Origin: Gammaproteobacteria bacterium
GTDB taxonomy: Bacteria > Pseudomonadota > Gammaproteobacteria > Burkholderiales > Gallionellaceae
DNA length: 64,000 nucleotides
Direction of reading: 5' to 3'
Assembly (NCBI GenBank): GCA_018814405.1
Contig: JAHIZO010000006.1
Location: forward strand, 124,001-188,000
Position numbers and translations under genes: made by a program. Under the pieces are notes generated by a model. The model was not told where the DNA came from, searched no databases, and saw only the letters and a list, made by a program, of their open reading frames with translations. Positions 9,540-18,294 of the stretch are shown here, one piece after another (position 1 is the first letter of the stretch; every line of letters starts with the position of its first letter).

Positions 9540-10948
9540 CAGAACAGGGCGTGATTGAAGGCGAGATGGGTCGCGATGCTGGCGGCATAACCCAGCGCGA
9601 TCACCGGCGTCCATTTAAGATGGGCGAAGAAGGTATACACACCGCGCGCCTGCCCCATCAAAGCGACACCAGCTGCCGATCCGATGGACAGCAGCGAACC
9701 GCCGACGCCTGCTGTCAGCGTGACCAACAGCCACTGACCGATAGACATATCAGGTTGCATGGTGAGCACAGCGAACATGACCGGAATGTTGTCCACGATC
9801 GCGGAGATCACACCGACTGCGATATTGGCATTGGTGGCACCCCATTCGCCGTACATAACTTCCGAGATCATGGCCAGATAGCCGATAAAACCCAGACCGC
9901 CCACGCACATCACCACGCCGTAGAAGAAAAACAGCGTGTCCCACTCGCTGCGCGCCACTTCACGGTAGATATCAAAAGCGGCGGGACTGCCGATCTCACT
10001 CACCTCCTTTTGCGCCCGGCCGCTGGTGGTTCTGCGCAAATAGAAGGCATAGAACTTCAACACCCCCATACCGGTCAACATACCGATCACCGGCGGCAGC
10101 CCCAACACGCTATGGAAACTCACCGCCAGCGCGATGGTAAACAGGAACAGCAATGCGATCGGGATCGCGCCGCGTTTCATCTGCACCATCTTGCCGCCGC
10201 TTTCCGGCTTGGCATTGGGCAAGAACAGATGCATCACGATGGCCGGGACCAGCCAGTTGATCAGCGAAGGCACGAACAGATTGAAGAAGGTCCAGAAACC
10301 GATCTGGCCGTTGCTGGCCATGATGTTCTTCTGCCATACCATCAGCGTAGTGATATCGCCGAACGGCGAGAACGCCCCCCCCGCATTTGCCGCCACCACC
10401 ACATTGATCAAGGCGAGCACAACGAACTTCGGATTGTCTTTCCCGACTGCGGTCACCACTGCCCCCATCAGCAGGGCAGTAGTCAAGTTGTCTGCAATTG
10501 CGGACAGGAAGAATGCGATGACACCCGTGACCCAGAACAACGCACGGTAGCTGAAGTTCTTGCGCGTCAACCAGGAGCGCAATGCCTCGAATGCATTCCG
10601 TTCATCCAGGGCATTGATGTAAGTCATCGCCACGATGAGGAACAGCATCAGCTCCGCATATTCTTCCAGATTGTGTCGAAGCGCTGCTTCCACCACGTGC
10701 GGGATATCGTGCCCCTGGTAGTACCAGGCGATCAAGCCCCAGATGATGCCCGCCGCCAGCATGACAGGTTTGGATTTGCGCAAATGAGTGAACTCCTCCG
10801 CCATCACTGCAAGATAAGCGACGAAGAACAACAGCAAGGCGGTGATACCCACCCACTGCCCCGTCAGATCAAGACGCATGCCGTCTCCAGAAGCGTGAGC
10901 AAATAGCGGGAAGAGTGCAAGTACGAACAGGGCAAACAGGCGATTCAT
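9539..10948 (-). CDS. nhaD: NhaD-type sodium/proton antiporter
   Basis: A 469-residue polytopic membrane protein of the NhaD family (ion transporter superfamily), with a signal-like N-terminal segment (LFALFVLALFPLFAHA) and about a dozen hydrophobic helices. Conserved stretches include SAIADNLTTALLMGAV and AGGAFSPFGDITTLMVW, the two half-site loops of the family. It exchanges cytoplasmic Na+ or Li+ for external protons at alkaline pH. It heads the nhaD-tamA-tamB run; the stop overlaps the tamA start. A GGAGGAATT ribosome-binding site lies just upstream of the start. Confidence 0.92.
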   Translation of the reverse strand: MNRLFALFVLALFPLFAHASGDGMRLDLTGQWVGITALLLFFVAYLAVMAEEFTHLRKSKPVMLAAGIIWGLIAWYYQGHDIPHVVEAALRHNLEEYAELMLFLIVAMTYINALDERNAFEALRSWLTRKNFSYRALFWVTGVIAFFLSAIADNLTTALLMGAVVTAVGKDNPKFVVLALINVVVAANAGGAFSPFGDITTLMVWQKNIMASNGQIGFWTFFNLFVPSLINWLVPAIVMHLFLPNAKPESGGKMVQMKRGAIPIALLFLFTIALAVSFHSVLGLPPVIGMLTGMGVLKFYAFYLRRTTSGRAQKEVSEIGSPAAFDIYREVARSEWDTLFFFYGVVMCVGGLGFIGYLAMISEVMYGEWGATNANIAVGVISAIVDNIPVMFAVLTMQPDMSIGQWLLVTLTAGVGGSLLSIGSAAGVALMGQARGVYTFFAHLKWTPVIALGYAASIATHLAFNHALF

Positions 10949-11034
10949 GAAATTCCTCCGGCGGTATGCTAGCTATAAAATTTTTGACGCAGAATTGTAC
11001 CTTACGTGTGCCGGCATATTGCATTGTGGACGGG

Positions 11035-11040
11035 TAGAAT
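11035..11040 (+). promoter_or_regulatory. Possible -10 element for the small ORF at 11070
   Basis: TAGAAT followed by AACGC resembles the -10 context seen upstream of several other genes in this window. No good -35 hexamer is present at 16-18 bases. If used, transcription would start near 11047, about 23 bases before the small ORF. Confidence 0.35.
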
Positions 11041-11069
11041 AACGCTCGACTCCTGCTGAAAGACAAGCC

Positions 11070-11144
11070 ATGTTCATCGAACTGCTCATACTCGTAATCG
11101 TGGTCGCCGTGGTGGTATTGGCACTCAGGCCGCCACGCAAATAG
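11070..11144 (+). CDS. 24-residue hydrophobic membrane micropeptide (candidate)
   Basis: The reading frame ATG to TAG encodes 24 residues: an N-terminal MFIE, one uninterrupted hydrophobic stretch of about 15 residues made of Leu, Ile, Val and Ala, and a basic tail RPPRK. That is the layout of a single-span inner-membrane micropeptide with the basic end in the cytoplasm. It lies alone between divergent nhaD and convergent pbpG, after a possible -10 and directly before a strong hairpin whose stem begins at the last base of the stop codon. The ribosome-binding site is weak (GAAAGA). I recognise no family. It could be a chance ORF in a short transcript. Confidence 0.45.
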   Translation: MFIELLILVIVVAVVVLALRPPRK

Positions 11145-11171
11145 AAAGGGCCGCAACAGCGGCCCTTTCTT
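11144..11171. terminator. Bidirectional rho-independent terminator
   Basis: Perfect 11-bp stem GAAAGGGCCGC / GCGGCCCTTTC with loop AACA, followed by T-rich sequence on both strands. It serves the small plus-strand ORF at 11070 and the minus-strand pbpG ending at 11186. Confidence 0.85.
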
Positions 11172-11185
11172 CATACTTGTTGCGA

Positions 11186-12040
11186 CTAGCGCAACCGGCT
11201 TTGGCGTGCTCTGCGCGGCGGACGCTCCATCCAGGTCTTGATGCGGTTGGCATCTCCAACGCGGGTATTTTTACCCCAGGAATCCAGCAAAACGATCACA
11301 GTTGGGCGCTCTGACAACTTCGCCTGCATCACCAAACAACGCCCAGCTTCACTGATATACCCGGTCTTGGACAGACCTATATCCCAGTTGCGGCTGCGCA
11401 CCAAAGGATTGGTGTTGCCGTAACGCAGGGATTGGCGCGCATTGATCTTCACGACATGACGGCTTTGGGTGGAAGCACGCTGAATATGCTCATAGCTCTG
11501 TGCCGCCAATACCATCTGCACCAAGTCCTTGGCGGTAGACACGTTTTCGCTCTGCAGACCGACCGGCCCTTCAAAATGCGTATCGTCCATACCAAGCTCG
11601 CGTGCCTTGGCATTCATCATCGCCACCAGCACCGGCGTACCACCGGGATAGGTGCGCGCCAACGCCGAAGCGGCGCGATTCTCGGAAGCCATGATGGCCA
11701 GTGTCAACAGATCGCCGCGTGTCAGCGTCATGCCATCCTTCAAGCGAGACTTGGTACCTTTCAGGCGATCCCTATCTTCGCGGGTGATGGTGATGGGCTC
11801 ATCGAGCGGCAAATGCGCATCCAGAACGACCATGGCGGTCATCAACTTGGTGATGGATGCGATAGGCACCACATTGTTGATATTCTTGCTATATACCGGC
11901 TGGCCGGTCTGCTCGTCATAGATCATGGCGATAGCAGAGCCCAGCCGGGGCAATTTGCCATGATTTACATGCTCAAATCCCACCGCCTGCGCGGTGAACG
12001 CAGAAGTGACAAACAGAGCTGAGATCAGAAAATAGCGCAT
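11186..12040 (-). CDS. pbpG: D-alanyl-D-alanine endopeptidase, PBP7 type
   Basis: A 284-residue serine peptidase of family S11. Signal peptide at residues 1-19 (ends AQA). Active-site motifs are in order: SITK (S62 nucleophile, K65), SEN (S119, N121) and KTG within LSKTGYI. The domain matches PBP7/PbpG-type endopeptidases, which cut D-Ala-meso-DAP cross-links in periplasmic peptidoglycan; the length is slightly below E. coli PBP7 and no C-terminal amphipathic anchor is obvious. It is transcribed alone, with about 210 bases separating it from the upstream ABC gene. Confidence 0.9.
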   Translation of the reverse strand: MRYFLISALFVTSAFTAQAVGFEHVNHGKLPRLGSAIAMIYDEQTGQPVYSKNINNVVPIASITKLMTAMVVLDAHLPLDEPITITREDRDRLKGTKSRLKDGMTLTRGDLLTLAIMASENRAASALARTYPGGTPVLVAMMNAKARELGMDDTHFEGPVGLQSENVSTAKDLVQMVLAAQSYEHIQRASTQSRHVVKINARQSLRYGNTNPLVRSRNWDIGLSKTGYISEAGRCLVMQAKLSERPTVIVLLDSWGKNTRVGDANRIKTWMERPPRRARQSRLR

Positions 12041-12252
12041 TTATATCCTCTTGAAACCTTACAAGACGGGGCGCAGGATAACCTATATGTCCCTACTGGC
12101 AAGCCAGTCTGTTGCAAAACAACCAAGCCATCATTTCCAATAACGAGGCACAATCACTCATTTTTCGGAAATTGGCCGCAATTGAACGCAGAAGGCGCTC
12201 AATTAGCCCCTTCCCCCACTTATCGGCCAAGCTCTGCCGCTGGTCATTCGCC

Positions 12253-14046
12253 CTACTCCAGTCGATCTTCCTGCTGTTGCAAGGCCCACATCTGGCTATA
12301 TACGCCCTGCTGAGCCAATAGCTCACGGTGCTTACCGCGCTCGACGATGACACCTTTATCCATCACCAGGATCTGTTCTGCATCCACCACCGTGGACAAG
12401 CGGTGGGCGATGATCAGCGTGGTACGTTCACGTGCGATCAAGCGCATCTGATCCTGAATGGCTTTTTCTGATTTGGAATCAAGTGCCGAGGTCGCCTCAT
12501 CGAAGATCAGAATGGCCGGATCCTTGAGCATGGCGCGCGCGATGGCGACACGCTGCTTCTCGCCGCCGGACAGCTTCAGTCCGCGCTCGCCCACCATGGT
12601 GTCGTAGCCCAGCGGCAGCGATTCGATGAAGTGATGGATATGCGCTGACTGCGCCGCACTCAACACCTCCTCGCGCGACGCATCGGGTCGACCATAGGCG
12701 ATGTTGTAATAGATGGTGTCGTTGAACAGCACCGTGTCCTGCGGCACGATACCGATGGCGGCGCGCAAGCTGGCCTGGGTCACGCTGCGGATATCCTGCC
12801 CGTCGATCACCACCGCCCCGCTATCCACATCATAGAAACGGAACAGCAGACGCGACAGCGTGGACTTGCCCGCCCCGCTCGCCCCCACCACCGCCACGGT
12901 ATGGCCGGCGGGAACGTCGAAGCTGACACCGTGCAAGATCTGCCGTGTCGGATCGTAAGAGAACTCGACCTGCTCAAAGCGCACGGCGGCATGTGCCAAC
13001 TTCAAAGGCTGCGCATCCGGCACATCTTCCACTTCCCGGTTCACATCCAGCAGACGGAACATCTTCTCCATGTCGGCCAGCGCGTTCTTGATCTCGCGGT
13101 AGACAAAACCCAGGAAATGCAGCGGCATATACAGCTGCAGCATGAACACGTTGACCAGCACCAGATCGCCGACCGTCATCTTGCCCGCCACCACTTGCTG
13201 CGAGGCCAGCAACATCAGCAGCGTGACGCCTACGGCGATGATGATGCTCTGTCCCGCATTGAGCGTAGCCAGCGAAGTCTGGTTGCGAACCGCCGACACT
13301 TCCCAGCTCTTCATCTGCTCGTCGTAACGCGCCACCTCGTATTTCTCGTTGCCAAAATACTTCACCGTCTCATAGTTGATCAGACTGTCGATGGCGCGCG
13401 TGTTGGCTTTGGAGTCCATGTCGTTCATGGTGCGGCGGAACACCATGCGCCATTCGGTGACCACCAGCGTGAACACGATGTAAGCAGCCAGGGTCACAAA
13501 GGTGATGATGGCGAACAGCGGATCGTATTTAACGAACAGAATGGCCGCCACCAAGCCGATCTCCAGCAGCGTCGGCAAGATATTGAACAGCAGGAAGGTA
13601 AGCAGGAAGCTGATGCCGCGCGTACCGCGCTCAATGTCGCGCGAGACACCGCCGGTCTGCCGCTCCAGATGGAAGCGCAGACTGAGCGCGTGCAGATGTT
13701 CAAACACCTGCAGCGCGACACGACGAATGGCACGCTGCGTCACCTTGGCGAACAGCGCATCGCGCAACTCGCCGAACAAGGTGGACATCAAACGTAGCAG
13801 ACCGTAACCCATGATCAGCATCACCGGCACGGCCAGCATGGCCTGCGGCTTGCCCATCTCGTCCACGATCTCTTTCAGCGCCAGCGGCACGACCACGTTC
13901 GCCAGCTTGGAAGCGACCAGTAGCAGCACGACGAAAGTCACCCGCCACTTGAATTCAAGCAGATAGGGGACAAGGCTGCGGATCACCGTCCAGTCGGTGC
14001 GGGTGGGCATACCGGAAGAAGAGTGGTGCGAACTAGCGTGGCGCAT
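12253..14046 (-). CDS. Atm1-type ABC exporter (fused permease and ATPase)
   Basis: A 597-residue half-transporter: six-helix membrane domain over about residues 20-330, then the ATPase domain. Walker A is GASGAGKST (around residue 393), signature LSGGEKQRVAIARAM, Walker B ILIFDEATSALD, and switch histidine in IIAHRLSTV. The segment SLRFHLERQTGGVSRDIERG is typical of the Atm1/ABCB7 branch, whose bacterial members export glutathione-linked metals or polysulfide. It works as a homodimer in the inner membrane. A lipid-A flippase (MsbA) is less likely given that segment. The neighbours give no further clue to its substrate. Confidence 0.88.
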   Translation of the reverse strand: MRHASSHHSSSGMPTRTDWTVIRSLVPYLLEFKWRVTFVVLLLVASKLANVVVPLALKEIVDEMGKPQAMLAVPVMLIMGYGLLRLMSTLFGELRDALFAKVTQRAIRRVALQVFEHLHALSLRFHLERQTGGVSRDIERGTRGISFLLTFLLFNILPTLLEIGLVAAILFVKYDPLFAIITFVTLAAYIVFTLVVTEWRMVFRRTMNDMDSKANTRAIDSLINYETVKYFGNEKYEVARYDEQMKSWEVSAVRNQTSLATLNAGQSIIIAVGVTLLMLLASQQVVAGKMTVGDLVLVNVFMLQLYMPLHFLGFVYREIKNALADMEKMFRLLDVNREVEDVPDAQPLKLAHAAVRFEQVEFSYDPTRQILHGVSFDVPAGHTVAVVGASGAGKSTLSRLLFRFYDVDSGAVVIDGQDIRSVTQASLRAAIGIVPQDTVLFNDTIYYNIAYGRPDASREEVLSAAQSAHIHHFIESLPLGYDTMVGERGLKLSGGEKQRVAIARAMLKDPAILIFDEATSALDSKSEKAIQDQMRLIARERTTLIIAHRLSTVVDAEQILVMDKGVIVERGKHRELLAQQGVYSQMWALQQQEDRLE

Positions 14047-14128
14047 CGGAATCAGGGTCTTAAAGCAAAGGCAGCATTATAGCTGTAGAGACCGCCATAA
14101 ACTTTATCGCGCGCCCGCAATGACTCGC

Positions 14129-15286
14129 TCAGTGGCGCTGTCTTACCAGAATACCCACCAACAAACGGATGCCCCCATAACTGAGGCGCGACAGGAACAC
14201 TGTCAAAGGATGTTTCGGAGGACTAAGGACTTTATCCGCATGGTGCTGCACGGCATGCATCACGGTGTCGCGCAAGTGACCTGCGAATGCTGTATCACGC
14301 ACCGCCAGATTCGCCTCGCGCGCCATCCACAGACTAAGAGGATCCAGATTGGAAGAACCCAGCGTCGCCCATTCACCATCCACGACACATGCTTTCGCAT
14401 GCATGAAATTGCCGCTGTACTCATGGATCTCGACCCCTTCCGCGAGCATCTGACCATATAAATACTGTGTCGCGTAGTACTGGAAGCGGTATTCCACCAT
14501 GCCCTGCAACAACAGCACCACACGCACTCCGCGCTTGGCAGCCCGTTTCAATGCGCGGCGCACCCGGCGTCCCGGCAAAAAGTAGGCGTGCGCCAACACG
14601 ATCTCGTACCGGGCGTGATTGATCGCGCGCAGATAGGCGGCCTCGATCTCGTGCCTGTGCCGCACATTGTCGCGCAACAATAGGGCCGCCAACTGTCGGC
14701 TCCCGTCAGGCTTGCGCCGGCGCAGATGGACGCGCAAACGACCGATACGTTTGCGCATACTGGCCCAGCGCACACTGGACCACAGATGCCGCATCGCCTC
14801 CTGCACTTCATGCACCAGTGGCCCCTGCATCCGCACCGCATAATCCAGACGCGGCGCATCAAAAACTTCGCCGTCCGGCACATCATTGACTATGTTGATA
14901 CCTCCCACGAAGGCGACCTCGCTATCGATGACCGCCAGCTTGCGATGCATCCGTCGCCAACGATAACGCCGCATGCGGAAGAAGCCGCGCTCACGACGGA
15001 ACCACAACACCTCCACCCCCGCTCGGCGCATCTCCTCCACCCAAGACTCAGGCAAGCTGGACGAACCGAAACCGTCGATCATCAGTCGCACCGCGACTTG
15101 GCGTTGTGCGGCATGCTGCAAGGCCTGCGAGATCATTCGCCCTGTCTCATCGGCCGCAAAGATGTATGTCTCAAGATGAACCGAATGCTGAGCCGCTTCG
15201 ATGTCGGCGCAAAGTGCTGGAAAGAAATCCGTGCCGTTCTGCAACAGCGAGAGGCTATTCGGCCCAACCTGAAAACTGCTGCTCAT
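14129..15286 (-). CDS. clsB: Cardiolipin synthase B-type phospholipase D protein
   Basis: A 385-residue member of the phospholipase D superfamily with two HKD motifs: HRKLAVIDSEVAFVGG in the first half and HAKACVVDGEWATLGSSN in the second. ClsB-type enzymes make cardiolipin by joining phosphatidylglycerol molecules, at the inner membrane; no N-terminal membrane helices are present, as in ClsB and unlike ClsA. The start ATG at 15286 overlaps the upstream stop as ATGA; a longer in-frame start would place 51 implausible residues inside the neighbouring gene. In E. coli clsB is also preceded by an EEP-family gene (ybhP). Confidence 0.9.
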   Translation of the reverse strand: MSSSFQVGPNSLSLLQNGTDFFPALCADIEAAQHSVHLETYIFAADETGRMISQALQHAAQRQVAVRLMIDGFGSSSLPESWVEEMRRAGVEVLWFRRERGFFRMRRYRWRRMHRKLAVIDSEVAFVGGINIVNDVPDGEVFDAPRLDYAVRMQGPLVHEVQEAMRHLWSSVRWASMRKRIGRLRVHLRRRKPDGSRQLAALLLRDNVRHRHEIEAAYLRAINHARYEIVLAHAYFLPGRRVRRALKRAAKRGVRVVLLLQGMVEYRFQYYATQYLYGQMLAEGVEIHEYSGNFMHAKACVVDGEWATLGSSNLDPLSLWMAREANLAVRDTAFAGHLRDTVMHAVQHHADKVLSPPKHPLTVFLSRLSYGGIRLLVGILVRQRH

Positions 15287-16017
15287 CGTCTTTTCAGATT
15301 GGCAGAAAGTGCCGCATGGTCGGACTTGCGCCGACCGCCGTGGATGTCGCAACCCATCACATCGAAACCGCGCGCATAGATGCGATCCAGCTTGAGCAAG
15401 GGAAAGGCCGCCGGAAAACTGCGGGCGGGGCGCCCGCAACTGAAATGAAATACATCCTGCACCCCAAGGCTTTCAGTCAAGCCTCTCGTGAGTTCATTGC
15501 GCCAGTCATTGAAATCCCCCGCGATGAGCAACGCGGCATCTGCGGGCACCTCTGACCTCGCATGCTCGATCAGCGTCTGCATCTGCTGCCGCCGACCGCG
15601 CGCGAACAGACCAAAGTGGGTACAAAAACAATGCACATGCTGCCCCTTCACATCGATCTCGCAATGCAGCAACCCGCGCTGCTCGAAGCGATGCGCGGAG
15701 ACATCGCGATTGCGCGACTGCACGATAGGGAAACGACTCAGGATTGCATTGCCATGATGCCCCTGCTCGTACACCGCGTTCATGCCATAAGCCTGATGTG
15801 CCCAGAACTCGTCCGCCAGAAACTCATGCTGCGGCTCGGCCGGATAAGCACCGTGACGCCGCGCATGATGCGCATGCTCGCCCTGCACCTCCTGCAGGAA
15901 CACGATATCCGCATTCAACGCCCGCAACTGCTCGCGCAGATCGTGCAACACCACCCGCCGGTTGAACAGCGAGAAACCCTTGTGGATGTTGTAGGTGGCG
16001 ACCTTGAGATGAGGCAT
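15283..16017 (-). CDS. Endonuclease/exonuclease/phosphatase-family protein (YbhP-like)
   Basis: A 244-residue metal-dependent phosphodiesterase fold. Visible catalytic elements are the N-terminal ATYNIHKG, FLQEVQGEH (metal-binding Glu), the AGDFND motif, and a C-terminal KSDHAAL (SDH) motif. No signal peptide. It overlaps clsB by four bases, as ybhP and clsB neighbour each other in E. coli, which suggests a link with phospholipid metabolism, though the substrate is unknown. A -10-like TAGAAT lies only six bases before the start and no Shine-Dalgarno is visible, so the mRNA may be leaderless. Confidence 0.88.
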   Translation of the reverse strand: MPHLKVATYNIHKGFSLFNRRVVLHDLREQLRALNADIVFLQEVQGEHAHHARRHGAYPAEPQHEFLADEFWAHQAYGMNAVYEQGHHGNAILSRFPIVQSRNRDVSAHRFEQRGLLHCEIDVKGQHVHCFCTHFGLFARGRRQQMQTLIEHARSEVPADAALLIAGDFNDWRNELTRGLTESLGVQDVFHFSCGRPARSFPAAFPLLKLDRIYARGFDVMGCDIHGGRRKSDHAALSANLKRR

Positions 16018-16023
16018 GCAGGC

Positions 16024-16029
16024 ATTCTA
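16024..16029 (-). promoter_or_regulatory. Possible -10 for a leaderless EEP-clsB mRNA
   Basis: TAGAAT on the minus strand, followed by GCCTGC and then the start ATG at 16017. A start site seven bases past the -10 would fall on or next to the A of the start codon. No convincing -35 hexamer. Confidence 0.35.
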
Positions 16030-16164
16030 CCCAATCGGACAGACATGGTGACGAGTGCTTAATCGGACGAGGTTTTGGGAACTGTTTGCTCGGCGGTTAT
16101 TAACCCAAAAATACCGTTAAAACCACCTCATATTTATAGCTTAACTAGAGCCAAAACATATCAG

Positions 16165-16818
16165 TTATCGACAAACGCTAACTGTACCGATGTCAGACTT
16201 TCGAATAATTTTTCCTGTATTCCGATCAAGAGTGATTTGTTTTGCCGCATTACCTTGTATGCCCGAGGTGGCATCAAAGATTACGTGCTTATCATTCTCA
16301 GAGGAAAAGCACACAACGTTCAGAGTGTCGTCATTTTGATAAAGGCCGCTGTGCTCCCAAATATACTTTCCATTATTGGGATTTATCCTACTAAGAATTC
16401 CTATGGCACCAATATATATTGACCCCATACTTGACGAAGCATGGACGTTAAATCCAGGAATCTTCTGACACCACAAAATAGAATTTTGCGGCCACTTTAT
16501 TCTACAAATCACACCGCGCCCACCATCACCATCTGACGTCTCAATAGCCAACAACAGATCAGTGTCGTATTTCTGAGCAGACAGCCTGTCAACATACTCA
16601 ATCTCCTCGATTGGAAGTTGAAGCAGTCTTGCCTCAGCTTGAGATTCTGGAGAAAGGATGCCTTTAGCTGAAAGCGAAAATTCATGGTTTGTAGAGCCCC
16701 AAGAGAACTTTGCATCAAACTCATCACCGAGCTTTTGGGCATTGACAAACTTCATAGACTCACCAAAACACAGCACAGGAAGGCAAAGAAGGATAAGTAT
16801 TGAAATGAAATATTTCAT
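16165..16818 (-). CDS. Secreted hypothetical protein, A+T-rich
   Basis: A 217-residue protein with a clear signal peptide (MKYFISILILLCLPVLCFG, likely cleaved near residue 19-20). No family recognised. The second half has short beta-like repeats (SIYIGAIGILSRINPNNGKYIWEHSG, then ITLDRNTGKII, cited here as two separate blade-like stretches) that recall PQQ-type beta-propeller blades, but too few for a whole propeller. Base composition and codon use (many AAT, ATA, TTT codons) are clearly more A+T-rich than neighbours, suggesting recent transfer. It sits alone between the EEP gene and nadA in a patch that interrupts an otherwise conserved neighbourhood. Confidence 0.65.
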   Translation of the reverse strand: MKYFISILILLCLPVLCFGESMKFVNAQKLGDEFDAKFSWGSTNHEFSLSAKGILSPESQAEARLLQLPIEEIEYVDRLSAQKYDTDLLLAIETSDGDGGRGVICRIKWPQNSILWCQKIPGFNVHASSSMGSIYIGAIGILSRINPNNGKYIWEHSGLYQNDDTLNVVCFSSENDKHVIFDATSGIQGNAAKQITLDRNTGKIIRKSDIGTVSVCR

Positions 16819-17016
16819 GCTTGGTTTAGGTCAAATACATTATTGAAAATATTAACGGGTCGCATCCAGACAAATTTAATGAATAACGCTAAAGCGTGTC
16901 GGCATCGAATATCTTGAAAAAGTTTCATGTTCGAACACTATCCCGCCATTGCAGCGGGGTCAATTGGCATTTGGCCTATATACCCGACCGTCCGCTAATG
17001 GCCGTTTGCAGCCCCA

Positions 17017-18114
17017 TCAAGCATTCCCTATCCCCTTGGTCGGCAGATCAATCTGCTTCGCAAAATCCAGCATGCGTTTAATAGGCTGCACAGCACGCGG
17101 AATGATGGCGGGGTCGACGTGGATCTCGTTGTGGCCTTTTTCCAGCACTTCGGCAAGGTTGATCAGGCCGTTCATCGCCATCCACGGGCAGTGGCTGCAG
17201 CTGGTGCAGGTGGCACCGTGGCCGGCGGTGGGGGCTTCGAGGAAGGTCTTGTCGGGGCACAGCGTGCGCATTTTGTGCAGGATGCCGTTGTCGGTGGCGA
17301 CGATGAATTCTTTTGCGTTTGAATTCTGCGCGGCCTTGATGATCTGCGTTGTGGATCCGACCACATCGGCGAGTTGCACGACTGCGCGCGGCGATTCGGG
17401 ATGTACCAGCACCAACGCATCAGGGTGCTGTGCTTTCAGCTCTTGAAGTTCTTTGGATTTGTATTCGTCGTGCACGATGCATGAGCCTTGCCACATGAGC
17501 ATGTCGGCACCGGTCTGGTCCTGCACATAGCCTCCAAGGTGACGATCCGGCGCCCACAGTATCTTCTGGCCTTGTTCCTTCAGATGCTTCACCACCGGCA
17601 GTGCGATGGAGCTGGTCACCATCCAGTCGGCGCGCGCCTTCACGGCGGCGCTGGTGTTGGCGTACACCACCACGGTGCGATCGGGATGTGCATCACAAAA
17701 AGCGGTGAACTCGTCCGCCGGACATCCGAGGTCGAGTGAACATTCGGCTTCAAGGTCGGGCATCAGCACGCGCTTCTCGGGATTCAATATCTTCGCCGTC
17801 TCGCCCATGAAGCGCACACCTGCAACGACAATGGTCTTGGCCGGATGCTGGTGGCCGAAGTTGGCCATGTCGAGCGAGTCGGACACGATGCCACCGGTCG
17901 CTTCTGCCAAGTCTTGCAGGTCGGGATGCACGTAGTAATGCGATACCAGTACAGCGTCCTGTTCTTTCAGCATGCGTTTGATGCGCGCGATCAGCTCGGC
18001 TTTTTCTGCCGGCTCAGGCTCGCGCGGCTTCTTGGCCCAGGCGTGCGCTGTGCTGCAACTTGTCTGAGCTGTGTCTGGATGTTCGTAGGCGATTTCGATT
18101 TTGCTTTGTTGCAT
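17017..18114 (-). CDS. nadA: Quinolinate synthase
   Basis: A 365-residue NadA, the [4Fe-4S] enzyme that condenses iminoaspartate with dihydroxyacetone phosphate to quinolinate in NAD synthesis. Visible family signatures are [17 protein letters not shown] near residue 60, DLGCPADEF around residue 130, and the Cys-rich [13 protein letters not shown] near residue 310 that contributes cluster ligands. nadB and nadC are not nearby. Upstream, 27 bases separate its start from the outer end of a palindromic repeat (18142). Confidence 0.95.
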   Translation of the reverse strand: MQQSKIEIAYEHPDTAQTSCSTAHAWAKKPREPEPAEKAELIARIKRMLKEQDAVLVSHYYVHPDLQDLAEATGGIVSDSLDMANFGHQHPAKTIVVAGVRFMGETAKILNPEKRVLMPDLEAECSLDLGCPADEFTAFCDAHPDRTVVVYANTSAAVKARADWMVTSSIALPVVKHLKEQGQKILWAPDRHLGGYVQDQTGADMLMWQGSCIVHDEYKSKELQELKAQHPDALVLVHPESPRAVVQLADVVGSTTQIIKAAQNSNAKEFIVATDNGILHKMRTLCPDKTFLEAPTAGHGATCTSCSHCPWMAMNGLINLAEVLEKGHNEIHVDPAIIPRAVQPIKRMLDFAKQIDLPTKGIGNA

Positions 18115-18141
18115 TTTGATTCCTTGTTGTTCCTAGAGGGC

Positions 18142-18294
18142 AAATCCCCCGCTCACTTTGTTCGCCGCCCCCTTTTGTTAAAGGGGGCTCAATGCTCGCT
18201 CTATCTATTGAGCGAATACTTCAACCACAGCACGCCGTCTCTTCGACCCCACTCAACAGTTCCCCTCTTTGGCAAAGAGGGGTTAGGGGAGATT
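18142..18294. repeat. Palindromic repeat flanking the DUF559 gene, copy 1
   Basis: A 153-base element starting AAATCCCCCGCTCACTT and ending TTAGGGGAGATT, so the two ends form imperfect terminal inverted repeats. It shares three blocks with copy 2 at 18661: the 17-base left end, CAACCACAGCACGCCGTC (one base different) and CCCCTCTTTGGCAAAGAGGG. It holds an extra segment absent from copy 2, with a 9-bp perfect hairpin at 18167-18188 (GCCCCCTTT/AAAGGGGGC) and a 7-bp stem (GCTCAAT/ATTGAGC). The stop codon of the DUF559 gene lies in its right end. The hairpins could end transcription before nadA. Confidence 0.85.

Noticed and set aside
9551-10906. A 451-codon plus-strand frame opposite nhaD
   Set aside because: Rich in His, Gln and Arg, the pattern expected of the antisense frame of a membrane protein gene; nhaD is clearly real.
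12093-12353. An 86-codon minus-strand frame between the ABC gene and pbpG
   Set aside because: It overlaps the ABC exporter 3' end in another frame and lacks start signals; nothing else recognisable was seen in 12041-12252.
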